Positions 26,779-38,900 of a stretch of DNA of 64,000 bases are shown in pieces; the first letter of the stretch is position 1; every line of letters starts with the position of its first letter. Source of the DNA: Serinus canaria (taxonomy: Eukaryota > Chordata > Aves > Passeriformes > Fringillidae); NCBI RefSeq assembly GCF_022539315.1, contig NC_066322.1:22702765-22766764 (forward strand). The letters run 5' to 3'. The notes beneath the pieces are model-generated. The model saw only the letters and a program-made list of their open reading frames with translations. It did no database searches and was not told the origin of the DNA. The position numbers were made by a program, and so were the translations under genes.

Positions 26779-27892
26779 CTGACAATACAACCATTGCACA
26801 AATAGGTTCTAGAACAGCAGGGCAGCTATTAAAATACTTAGCTGTAGTCAAGCTTGTGCACAAGTTTACAAACAGAAGTCAAAGTGTTTAAGATATCTTG
26901 TCACAGGACTCAAATTGTAAATATGACAAACAGGCAGACACTTTCTGGAAGTTTTTCCTGTGGTAAGGAACTGCAGGAGAGAAAGAATGACAGAACCAGA
27001 GGAACTGATGAAACATAACAGAAGGATGGTTTCATTAAGCTGTGAAATTGAAAAGGAGAATCATAGGAATCTCAAACAGCAGCAGTCATGATTCCCTCCC
27101 AAATTACCACATGGCAAGATTTAATAGTTTCTGATACTGCTGCTGGCTTCGTATTATTCATTCACGGTTTGACCTCCAATAGAGACAAGTTCCTGAAAGA
27201 AATATGTATTAACAACCAGAAAGAGAGAAAAATTCAATACTTCCTGTAGAAATCACCCAGCAAAGTCAGGGATGACTTAACTGAGGGCTGAGGTCACTAC
27301 AAGAGTGAGTGTTCTCTGCTCAGGATAGCTAAGAAAAAAGGTACAGCAAGGACAGAGCAAAGAAATAATTGAAAACTTCTCAGTGGGCTATGCAGTGTTA
27401 TATCCACTCAGAAATAAATCCAAATTTAGAGACATCAGGTGGTCTTTGGATATCCTTATTTGCATGCATCAGGTTGAATTAGTGACAAGAGTATCGTGCT
27501 GCCTGCAAACCTGACCCTGCATGCAGTTCCATGAGCCAGAAGAAAGCTGAGAAAGATCAGGAGCTTCTTTGTTGACCAATTCTGAAGCAGGAATAAACTG
27601 AGATTAACAGGGAGTTTGAAAGTTCTTTTCTTTTCTTTACTGTTTCTATCTTAGTTTAATTTATTTTACATTACACCTGTGTCAGGTTTTTACCAATATC
27701 AGACTCTAAACTGCCTGTAGAAAGTTCATTTCCTGTTCTGATCACCCCTAGCACAGTGGGAAACTGTTCTTGGATGGGCTCGAGGTGTCATCTTCTGTGT
27801 AATTGCTGATGACTACTCCACACAGGCTGGGAAACAAGTCTTACTTCAATTCTGGGCCACATCCTGTAGATTTGATTGTCGGCATGATGTTT

Positions 27893-27929
27893 ATGAATTA
27901 CATATATTAATATATATTATATAATTCAT
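27893..27929. repeat. AT-rich imperfect palindrome
   Basis: The 37-bp segment begins ATGAATTA and ends TAATTCAT. These outer 8-bp arms are exact reverse complements, and the interior is an imperfect AT-only palindrome. It could extrude as a cruciform. No insertion or protein site can be assigned. Confidence 0.7.
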
Positions 27930-28630
27930 ATATTATGAATATTTGGGCTCCAAATCCCAGATTTATTTGGGGATTTTCAACTAAGTTAGCAACATTGTTT
28001 TTGACTGTAATTAACAAATTAACTACATGCCATTTAAAAGATAGTGTGCATCCCTGTCACACTTCTTTTGTTGTTCCTGGAGCAGCATAATCCTTCCTAC
28101 CTGGCTTTTAAGTTTCTTAACTTAGAGCCTCTGTGCCAATCGAAGTGTTAAAATTTGCATATGAGAAATCATAAGAAAGACACATTAACAACTCAGCCTT
28201 CAAATCATCTCTAATTGACAAAAGCATGGGAAATGCACACTGCTGTTTCTAATTCCTCAAAACTTCATGTTTCCACCTCAAAGAAGCAGGAGCATGCTTA
28301 GGTTCTGTTTGGCAGTGCTGAGAGGATGAACTCACTGACACGTGCAAGCAGCACAGATGCAGCAACACCTGAACAAAGACAGGAGTACACCTTGAAACAG
28401 GAGTAGCTTTGATTTTAGCAACTGGCACTAAACCAACAGACTGTTTTTGTACCAACAGCACAGAAAACACCTCAAAATCCAGGAGTGATTAAAAGAAAAG
28501 TGCTTTATCTTCATTTGCCTAAAATGTGGAAACTGTTATCCAAACCTGAGAAGAATGGGGTATACTTGGAGATGCATTAAAAAAAATAATTACAATTTTT
28601 TTTTTTAAATTATAACTGCTCTTTCATCAG

Positions 28631-28662
28631 AGCAGAATCAAGCTGATCTCAAGAAAGTTTGG
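28631..28662 (+). other. Candidate micro-exon, 32 bp
   Basis: A CTGCTCTTTCATCAG acceptor precedes the block and a full-consensus donor GTAAGTACAG follows. Two frames are open. The donor is among the best matches in the window, but the block is short and lies in A/T-rich DNA, so chance is likely. No product is proposed. Confidence 0.18.
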
Positions 28663-30387
28663 GTAAGTACAGGAACTGACAGTTCCTATGAAATGGAGAG
28701 ACTCCCTAAAGTTCATTTCTGGTGTCACTGTCATTTTTTCTTCACAACAGGAAAATTTTAGAATAATTCTGGAAAAGTTGAAGGAACAGGCACCCAAAAG
28801 TTTCCTTTTTTATGTTTCAAAAAGAGCTTTCTAACTTTTAAATAAAAATTCTAAATTAATATGTCAAATAAAAATGGGGTTTATTATTGTTGTTATAATG
28901 ATGGTTAGTAGTAGTAAAACTTATGGATACAGATGGCCTTAGAGAAATAATATAAAAGCTGGGGCACTGCAAAAAATCAGCCAGCTCTGTCTGCTTCACT
29001 AGGAATTTAGCTCCTTAAGTTAAAATTGTTTTTTCTTTTTAGAATTTCAGCCACAGCCTTGTAGATCCTTATTCCCATATAGAAAAGCATTTACATAAAA
29101 AAAAAAATTAATCTGTTTTCGTCTCTTGGCAGGAATAGTGGGAAGGAAGAGCTGTTATGTCTTTAATTTGAGGATCTGAGAGCTTGAATCAAGGGTATCT
29201 GTAAAACCTCAGCTCCCATCTTCACTTAGTTTTGACCTCACAACATGAAATTACTGGAGTTTATGAATAGTTTGGAAAACTATTTTCCTGCACTGCATGA
29301 GATTTCCATCATGCCTTCCCTTGATTTTTATCCCCTGTAGATCTTCCCCAACAGAACACTCAGCAGTGATCCACATCAGACTTTGAAGAAACTCCATACC
29401 ACCAGGTTTATGTGAGCCAAGGCTGAATTTCTCTTGCAGCTGTTTTTAGTTTTGCCAAACCTTGCAGATGAGCTTGTTTAGAATTGATGTCGGTTCCTGA
29501 ATTGCAGGAGCAGTTGTCACAGGAGAAAGTAAGACACTCATGGTGCCAGAATGTTTCAAGAGAGGCTACAGCCTCCATTTAGCAAACAAAAAAGGGTACA
29601 AATTGATTGCTGTTAGATTAGGGAAAATGAGTCTGATGGTGAAAGATTTGGGCAAAACATCATGCTGCTTCCTTACTTGTTCTTCTTTTCCCTGTACAGC
29701 TGTTTTGTGGCTGCAGCCAGGTGTGGGATATTTGGCTAGATGAAGCTGCCTTACTATGAATGCCCTTTTGATCTTGACGTTCCTTAAGAGCATTGCCATG
29801 AATGCCCTTCTCTTTTTTTGGTATTTCCCAGTGTTCAGCAGCCTGCAGTGAGCAGTGCCACAGCAGAAGTTCAGTTAAACTTTATTCAAGCAAACCAGAT
29901 CCAGTGTGACACCTGCCTGGTGCACAAACACACTCCTGCCCTGACTTAGGCAACCTCATGGTGTCACACCTTATGAAAGGCTCATATACCTACTCACTAT
30001 CTTCTTTTCCCTCTTTACCATGCTGTGTATGTAGTTATAATAACTTGTATTAGCTATTTCTATTTATGGGAAATACAACAAAACAACACAGTCAAACACT
30101 AACAGAGACACTAATGGAGGTAAGTAAAACCTATCAAATTCAATGGACTTTAAAATATATCAGCTGTATAAAAAACCATATTAAGCTTATGAGACTAGTC
30201 TAAGTGAATAATATTTCTATACATCACTTCCTTCTGCTCTAGCTAATGCAATAGCTGCTCTTGCAGACTAATCAATACAGTGCACAACACCTAAAAAACA
30301 AACTTTCATTAGTGTTGGAGAAATATGGACTTTTAATAAACTGGCTGAAAAGCTCAGAAATATACTTTCTGTAAATATGACCACAGA

Positions 30388-31000
30388 GAGTAGAATAGAA
30401 TAATTTAGGTTAGAAGAAACCACTAAGATCATTAAGTCCAATTGTTTACCTGACTCTGGCAGGTCCACTACTTAAAACCATGTCCCCGGGTGCTACAACT
30501 ACACATCTCTTGAATACCTCCAAGGATAGTGACTCCACCACTTCCCTGGGCCACCTGCTCCAGTACCTGACAAGCTTTTAGGTGAAGACATTTTTCCCAA
30601 TATGCAAGACAAACCTCCACTGATGCAAACAGTAAGCCATTTTTTTTCCTATTCTATAATTTGTCACCTGCACACTTCCTGAGGGTGCACTCCAGGGCCT
30701 CATGCAGGTCACCGATGGAGAGCCCAAACAGGGCTCTACTGAGCCCTGGGAACCCCACTTGTCACTGGCCACCAGCTGCATTTAGGAGGGGCTGGCCAGC
30801 ATTATAGCCAGCAAACAGAGCCCCTGTCCAAGCCATGGGCCAGCTGCTCCAGGGGAATGCTGTGAGAAACAGGGTCCAAAGTTCTCCTAGAGTCCAGACA
30901 GAGCACATCCACAGCCCTTTCCTTACCCACCAAGCTGGTCACCTTGCCATAGGTGTGCAGGTGGAGCAGGTTTCTCTGCTCTGGAGGAGACCAGATCAGA
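30388..31000 (-). mobile_element. CR1 with reverse-transcriptase-region remnant
   Basis: 30388-30625 is the reverse complement of a CR1 3' end: degraded GAATAGAAT tail, 'taggttagaagaaacc', 'aagatcattaagtccaa', 'tacctccaagg' and 'ccacttccctggg'. After an A/T-rich junction, 30659 to about 31000 matches an internal CR1 region that lies well upstream in the coding part. Recognisable pieces on the plus strand are 'ctgagggtgcactcc', 'tgagccctggg', 'ccacttgtcactggcc', 'ccaagccatgggc' and 'cacatccacagccctttcc'. The bases in between are missing, so the copy is internally deleted. It is crossed by stops and inactive. The right edge is gradual. Confidence 0.85.
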
Positions 31001-34000
31001 GTTTCAGCTGTTTGAGGACAAAACTCAGACTCATGGTCCCTGCCACCTGCAGTTCCATACTTTTGCTGTAATTCACCTTACCCTCTCTTCTTATCCCAAC
31101 AAATATTAATACCAAATTTTTGAAGCAAATTCTCTTTCATTTATGCTACTTTTTTACACTGCAAACACAGACTTGAAGGAGATATTAAGTTCTAGTAAAG
31201 TTCTGAAGTGGTTTAGGTTTAATTTGACATCAGCCATAGCCCAATGCATGAAGCTAAGCACAAACACTGCCTAACAAAACTGAGATTTCTGGTTAAAGGG
31301 ACAAGGGAAAAGAGATTGCACTGAAAGGTCAACTGCTCAGCCTGAAGAGCTATTATTGAACAGGTTATTCAGGGGTCATTGTGAATATAATTTTGTTAAA
31401 AATGGGCATTAATAATGCCCCAAAGACAATGGTGCTAATAAAAATAGTTTTGATGATGTGCTATCAATACAGAGGATCTGAAAATCAAGAGGAATTGAAA
31501 AATTTGATCTACTACATAGAAAAGTGACTAATATAGCATTAATATACACTAATGCATTTCAGGACTGAGAAAGTTTCTGTAAAAAGAAAGCCAGCTCCCA
31601 TCTACAGCAAATCACTGATATTTGTCTATGTGACTGTGAATCATCAGTCTAAGTCTGCTTTAGAAAAGGATATTGAGTTTATCAGACAAACTATTTCTGG
31701 AAGAGGTAAAGAAGATCAATACTCTTGTACAAGTCAGAGGTGAAATATCACTCAAACAGCACATCTGGACATCAGAAATATTGCTTGGGTCTCTGCTCAA
31801 AAAATATGGCTTCAAGTTGGAATACAGACCAAGAAAAGCAATTGCTATGAGCATAAGAGTGCATTATCTACTTCACAAACTATATCAAACTAGTGTGACT
31901 GCCAGAACCTAGCAAAACCAAGACTGATGTTGTGGCAATATAATATTTTCCATAAAAATAAGTGAGCAAGAAGGATAAATATAAGGAGGGAATAACAGAA
32001 TAAGTACATGTCAGTGTCCCCACCAAAGGATAAGAAACCAGGCACTGAAACACTGACATGTGTTAAAAAATTAAAGGAGGTATAAAATTTTGGAACACTT
32101 TCCTAACAGTAAGAGTAGCTTTAGTAAGAACTGTTTAAATTTCTGAAAAGGTTTATATGAACAATTACCAGAAACTCCATCAGCATCCCTCCTCAAAGCA
32201 AGCTTTTCAACTTATGAGAAAAACTGAGAATGACCTTTTTTTTCATTTTATTTCCTTTCTACCTAGGTTGTTTTCAACCAAACCCATACAACATGTGCCT
32301 GCCCTTGTCTTGACATCATACTATAAGCACAAACATGAAGTAAGGTACAGCACAACAGATTTCCCTAGTCAGAATTAGCCAGTAATTCATCCATTTTGCA
32401 TTCCCTCTTATTGAATTTCTAAAGGCACGAGGTGTTAGCTTTAGAAAGCCCACAAAATCTCAAATAACTAAGTTGGTTTGAACATAATAGCTACCTGGGG
32501 TATTTCTGGTCACACAGGCAAACACTTGAGAACTGCATTTCCAGTTGTATTTACTAATGTAAACTACTTCCCAACAGTCATAGCAAATCATTTTGGCCTT
32601 TCTTATCCTGTATTCAGAAGCCTTTCCTGCTCTATTCAGTTTTTTCAGCCTTTCTCATGGATCCATTGCCCTCTTCTAGACATGGATGGCTCCCTTTGCT
32701 TTCTTTTACATCTCCCCCCAGCCTTTATTGCTTCAATTTCTGGTGGGGGTTTCTGCCCCCTTCTCTGACATTTCCCCAAACATTCCTTCTAACAAACTCA
32801 CATTCTGCACATCTCAGGAAGACAGCTGCAAATGCAAATTAATTCCATTGGTTTTAAAACAGGAGCAAATAATCTCCAACAATAAAATGTTTGTGATGTT
32901 TGCTCTCACTATCACATCAGCCTAAGTTTCAGTCACATAAATCCTTGGGAAGGGGACTCTTGCCTAGGCCAGAATGCATGGTAAACAAAACCCCTTCTGA
33001 GAACTGAGAAACAGATGTTCTGGTAAAGAAGAGATAAAATGGAACTGAAATGCTTATCTAGAAACTCTGCCCAGAATCTGATGGATTTAAAAAAAAAAGA
33101 AGCCCAAAGTTATTTGCTGGGAGTTTTACTGCATTATACTGCATTGAAAAAAAACCCAATTTGTTCCTTACTCATTCCTCAATAGAAGTTTTAAAAATGA
33201 TGTAAAATTAATATCTGTGCCAGTTCATTAGTCTCTCCTAAGCAGTGATGAAACAACATTTTCTTTGCCACACAAAAAGAAGGCAGCTGGCAGTCAACCT
33301 TGCGCTGACTCTGTTAGGAATTTAAGTCTTCCTCAGGCAATGAAGGCTCCCAATTAAATTCAAATGATGAATTGAAAAACTGTTATGACTTGAATTTTAT
33401 TCAGGAAAAAGAGAATATGCCACTAAATATTTAGAATTACAGTTTAATTAATATTTAGATTTTGATTCATTATAAAAATACAAAAGTGTGAGAACTCCTT
33501 TACTCACTTGGGCTTCTGCTTTAGGACTCAAGGAATTAGAGCCTGGAGTCAACTCAAGGAACCCAGAATAAAAGGGGCCAAAGTAATGGAAACTGGGCAC
33601 ATAGAGAATATTATTGTGCTGGTCATACCTTTTAAAAAAGAGACAATCTTTCTACTTCTGTTTTAGAAGCATGGATGTGAAGAAAACACAAACTGGGGCC
33701 TACTTCATTGCACAAACCACACATCTCTCCTTCATTTTCAAAATACAAAAATAATAAACTACTCCCTGTCAACCTGCATGCAATGTCTGAGAGCTTCTGG
33801 GAGATCTTTAAACTCTGCTTTTCCTTGCAATGGAAAAAAGATAATGTAGGTTAATTACTAAAGAAAACATTTAATAGGAATCTTTTTGTAAATATTTTTG
33901 CCTCTATTGTATCCATTTATCGTTTTATCTTCTCCCTTCTTATAAATTGGGCTCAATAAATCAAATAATCCCAACTAAAAGGAAACATGGAATTTGAAAA

Positions 34001-35439
34001 GAGAGTATATTTTAAGTATGTTTATGCACTTTCAGAAAACCTCCAACGTTCAACATCAGAAAATGAAGGAACTATTATGTTGATCTTTCCTATTAGCATA
34101 ACATCACTAAACTCACAGTGAATGTCTTAATCAGAGATCTTTATGCAATTTTTCCTGTATTAGGAGTACGGAGGCCTTTGGTTAGGAAGACAATTATGCT
34201 GAGCTTATTTTTCCCCAGCCTATAAAGAAGGTAATCCCTCTTATTAATGGTTCAAATATCAAATACAGGAGACGAGTTTAATGGAATTATTTTTTAATCT
34301 TTTGACTGTCACCACAAGTGCCACCTGACATTAATCCCCTGGCACCAATAATAGGATTAAATGAGAAATTTTACCTTTGGCATTTTATGATAGACTAAAG
34401 CACAGGAAGAAACCTCATCAATGGTTTAGAAAAGATTTAGTATGACAATCTAGAAGATTTTCCCCATGGGAAAACAGCTACAAATAGTAAGCAAAAAACC
34501 ATTGCTTTTTCTGTCTTGTGATATAGAAAAATGTAGCAAAGCATTCTTTCAACCATGGGATCTAGTAATGGATCCTTTAAGGCCTTTACTACTAAGCAAA
34601 CAGTAAAGTGGGACATAAGTGAATGAACAGTATAAACAAAAATAATAAAAGCTTCAACAGAACATTTACCAACAACAAGAAAAAACCTCATTCTTAAGTC
34701 CAGAAATAGGATAAATTGAAAGCTGCAAAAATCTAGATAAATCACACCCTATAAATTAAAAATAAAGAAACAAATTGAAAACTGGAAAAGTTGTAGTTTG
34801 CTGCTAAAAAAAGAGAGTGTGCTGGACATGAAAGATAATCTAGGTTTGATCTAGAAGCAAATCATATGGGTCTCTGTTTTTCTGTTTTCAGCAGAAGAGA
34901 TTGGTTAAGTGTAGGACAAAAAAAAGCAGCAAAGGCTGACAAAGTAAAGTGGGAACTACAGTAAAAGAGTGTTGTGTACCTAGTCACACACAGAGTGAGA
35001 ATGGTTTCAAGCTTGACCAAATTTGTGAAGTCAATGCCAATGTCATATTGGTGAAAAACAGCCACAACTCTTTAAGAATGGGGTCTTTAGGTCCAAGAGA
35101 CTCTCAATAAAATAAAATGTTGAAGGGTAATTAGTCATATTAACTGAATGAATAATTGAATCAATGGGAAATCACTTACCAATGCTAGTAAATTAGTTTG
35201 GCAGGGCAGATTAATGCCTAGCCCAGGTGTAAAGACAAATGCATCCCAGTCTATTCTGGCTGTATAAAGCAGCATAAATAATACACTGGAGAAGACCTCA
35301 TTAAGGAATTGTCTAAAAGGGACATGGCAATGTGATTAACTAGAGGGACTTCCCAGTTTTGCTCAATTTCTTAAATTTTTATTCAGTCATTAAAGTACCA
35401 AAAATATGAATGAAGATGAGGGATTAATGAAGAGAAGGA
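31001..35439. other. Unique AT-rich non-coding DNA
   Basis: No gene or clear repeat was recognised. The region contains long, non-repetitive AT-rich sequence (for example 33290-33480 and 34200-34390) of the kind that often proves to be conserved non-coding DNA, but conservation cannot be judged from one sequence. C-rich short tracts near 32700-32770 give overlapping plus-strand frames without a recognisable domain. Confidence 0.55.
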
Positions 35440-35900
35440 TCACAAGATGTTGGCAGACAATCCCCATGACTTCAAGGAAAGCAGCATTAGAAATGGAACT
35501 AAATTAAAGGGCAAGGCCATACCCTTGGGGACCAATAACCAGAATGTTTGCAGTGAGCAGCTTCAGAGGAACTGCTGAGGAAGAGTGAGACAAAAACATT
35601 TTAGTCACAATGCACACAAGAGTCCCAAAATTATGGAGCATAGAAAAAAAATTGTAACCCTTAGCATTTTACAGCCTTTCCAACAAACAGCACAGAGATG
35701 AATAAATAAAAATACTACCTTGCAAAACACAGGTGAGACCTCATCTGGGCTATCACCCATCTCAATGACTGTGAATTCAGACTGGACCCTGGACCAGGTC
35801 AGAGAAGCAGATATCTCATAAGAAGAACTGGAGGGCTTTGTTTATTTAGGCCAGCAAAGTAAACACTGAGGAGGAAAAGCTGCTTATCAGGTGGGTAAAT
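35440..35900 (+). mobile_element. Old CR1/L3-like LINE fragment (sense)
   Basis: The best-matching part is about 35720-35860. There CAGGTGAGACCTCATCTGGG is followed by degraded forms of the LINE segments that normally encode the C-terminal part of ORF2, including 'tctcataagaagaactggagggcttt' as a counterpart of the usual 'tatgaggagaggctgag'. Upstream, 'ggcaaggccatacccttggggaccaat' also resembles this LINE group. The copy is highly diverged and full of indels, consistent with an ancient insertion. The edges are approximate and the subfamily is uncertain. Confidence 0.55.
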
Positions 35901-38900
35901 GTCAGGTGAAATTGCTGTATAAAACAAAGGACAACTCTGGATCACTAAAGACACCCACTTATGAGACTTAGATCCTAAACTCAGCCTTAAAAGCATTGTC
36001 TGACATTTTAATCAAAACTCAGAGTAAGAAGATATGCAGTGTCTGCCCCTGAATGCCAGGCATTTACCGTTCAGCACTGAACAAGACTTCCAGTTTATTG
36101 AATATGAGCTAGATAATTTGGGAAAAATAGTTTCACATGTGGGTACAATTTGTTTGAAAACAGTCTTACGTTAGACTAGGAAAATTAGTTAATTTCAGTC
36201 AATGCCACATTATTTTCAAAATTTTACCCTCCCAGTACTTAAGATTCAAGAGGGTAAAATAGGAGGGAAATCTGCTCATTTTAAAACTGACCTTTTATTC
36301 TCTGCAAGTCACTTGTGTTCTGCTCAGCTAACAGATCCTTTCAAAAGCAGTTTTCTCTAATTGTCAGACCAGAGCAGGTGCTCCAGGTGATGCAATTTCT
36401 GTACTTCAGGCTACCCAAAGGCTATGGAGCCACTTGAACAAATCACTGTACCAACATGGACAAAGCACTCAGCCCCACCCAGCAGGTCAAACCCAGAGCA
36501 TCATTCCCCATCGTTTATTTGAAGATACCATGTGTTTGCAGTACTACCAGTTCCTAAACAGTTGTTCTTATTTACTACTAGCTTTTGACAGAAGAGTGTA
36601 CTGAATAATTTCAAGAGTGGCCCTGCCAGGGACCTGCACTTGCTGGAACTGGAAAACATGTGTTCTAAAGCTAATTTTCACAAACCAATTTCATTTTAAG
36701 AAAAGGAACCAACATCAAGGATACTCTCCAACAGCATAAGAACTCAGAGAACATCAAGTGACCTGTAAGATAAGTCATCATCAAGCAAGTATGATTCACA
36801 TGCCATCTTTAGGAGCCTTAGCTGGTGTTCTGTGTCAGAATAACATGGGTTCCTGCAGGGCATGAGAGGGAATTGCCCACAGAGATTCTCAGCCAAACAG
36901 GAGAGAAGTGATGCTAGATAAGGGTGCAGACAGGGCTCCTCTTGCCCTGGGTAGAGCACCCACAGCAGTATAAAGCACGTGGAATGTCTGGCACAGTTGT
37001 AGGTGCAGAAGTGAAGAGCTGAAAAGCAGTAAAGGAAAATTGCCAGTGTGGATGTCAGTGTCAAAAGCTGGTGCTGGCTGCCTGGGAGACATGACAGATG
37101 CACTCACTTTTGCCCAAAGTTGGCAGGCCAGGGAAAAATACTCTATTTGCCATAGATTTACACATAAAACCTCTAGAAGTGAATTAGGTAAACAAATGAC
37201 ATCTGCTATGAAGTAGCTGCTAGAATTTAGAAACAAAACAAGACCTGTACAAGAAGGAAATATTTTTAGAAGCTTAGAAACAGGATTGAATGGATTGCTT
37301 CTGGTTCAAAAAAAGACCCTAGATATTGAGCCCAACAAAAATAGACACCCAAATGTTAATTAATTAAAACACCAGAAAATGTACATCAGGAAAATTAATA
37401 ATTCAATAGATACACATTCTATTATAGGCTCTGCTTGTGGTATCACACAGTTAATATGTAGGATGTGTTAAAAACATTCACTCTTTCAAATTCAAAAATA
37501 CAGAGCAAAGCTGCCACAGATTTTTCTTTGTTTCTAATCTTCATTTTGCAAGTAGCAGCACTTAACTATTTATGCCATCAGCTAATTCAATCTTTCTTGA
37601 GAAAGATGACTGGATTTTTGTTGTCGTGCACTCACTGTGCTGATTTTCCAGGAAAAAAGGTCATGTCAGTGTGACTTAGGAAAATGTACAAATTCCTTGT
37701 ACTATTACAGCCCTCAGAAACATCAAAACAGAGCTTATTTGCTTTGCAAAAGATTCAAATTTAGCTGAGAATTGAAAACAGTTTGTTCCAACAGCATAGC
37801 CCTTTGAAAGCAGTAACTGCTGCATAAATAAACTCAGAAATCTATAGACAGCACAACTTGTATTAAATCAAGTGTCCAGCAAACATTCACAAATGTGTTT
37901 CTGAACGTCTGTTGAGAGGATTTTGTCAAGGCAATAATTTCAAGCAAAAGGATTTAAACCAATGCCCTACTTGACATCATCAGCTTTGATTTAGAACTGT
38001 AATTTCTGCACTGTAATTTCAAGGTGATTTCCTATTTTATCTGTTAGAAACCCTTCAAAAGCCCAGATTTGTTCAGCATAGAAAACTAATATGTACATTC
38101 TCTGCAGGTAATCAAAAACAACAATTTCAGCGTAATTTTGTGACAGGATCCCAATCTGGGTGCTTTTTTTATTAGGAAAGGACACACTGGCTTGATGTAT
38201 CATTTTTATTTCAGTGATCATCAACTGACCCCCCAAATTTGGAGGGAGCTCAGTGCAAGATTGCCCTCATGATGGCTGAAACTTCAACACACACTCACTG
38301 AGGTCTGTTTTTATTTTTTTCCCTGTAGCAGCTAGCTCTCTGAATTTAACAGGTTTTAAGTGGTCTGAAATTGCCACTGCACCAACTACTTCAACACCAT
38401 TTATTCCCTAGATCTAAGTAAATCTTCCTACCTCAAACCTTACCTAAGCTATATTCAACAATATTTCCTGCCTTTGTTTTGCAACATTTCCCTACAAAAT
38501 AACACATCAATTCTAGTCCTCCCACAACTGTTGTCTGTTGTTCAGTTTATTCAATACTGTTATGAAATGTGGAAAGTACTTGAGAAAACACTAAACAAAG
38601 ACAAATACAAATATTTTTGTTCATCTCAATAGTCTGCACTTTTGTTGTTGTTGCTGTAAGACATAAACTAGAAGCCACTGTGTGCTTACAATTCTCTTCC
38701 TGACATCTTTTGTTTTCTTGGTAAAAGTTGATCATTCAATGCAAGAGAGATATTTCTTATTCTTGTCACTACTTCTACATGACAGCTTTTCTTCAGCACT
38801 TTGTGCTTCATCTGAGTAACCAGCCAAACTCACTTAAAACAGCCGCCAGCACTGAAATGTTCCATTTTAAACAAACCCTTTGTTTGAAGCCCTTCATTCA

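Larger units (their letters stand above)
21706..30387. other. Unique AT-rich non-coding DNA
   Basis: No gene or large mobile element was recognised. Small items are listed separately: a 23-A run, a 26-bp tandem duplication, an AT-rich imperfect palindrome and a micro-exon-like block at 28631-28662. GC-richer patches at about 23870-24060 and 24540-24990 contain overlapping open frames on both strands with no recognisable domain. A perfect octamer motif ATTTGCAT lies at 27458-27465. Confidence 0.6.
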
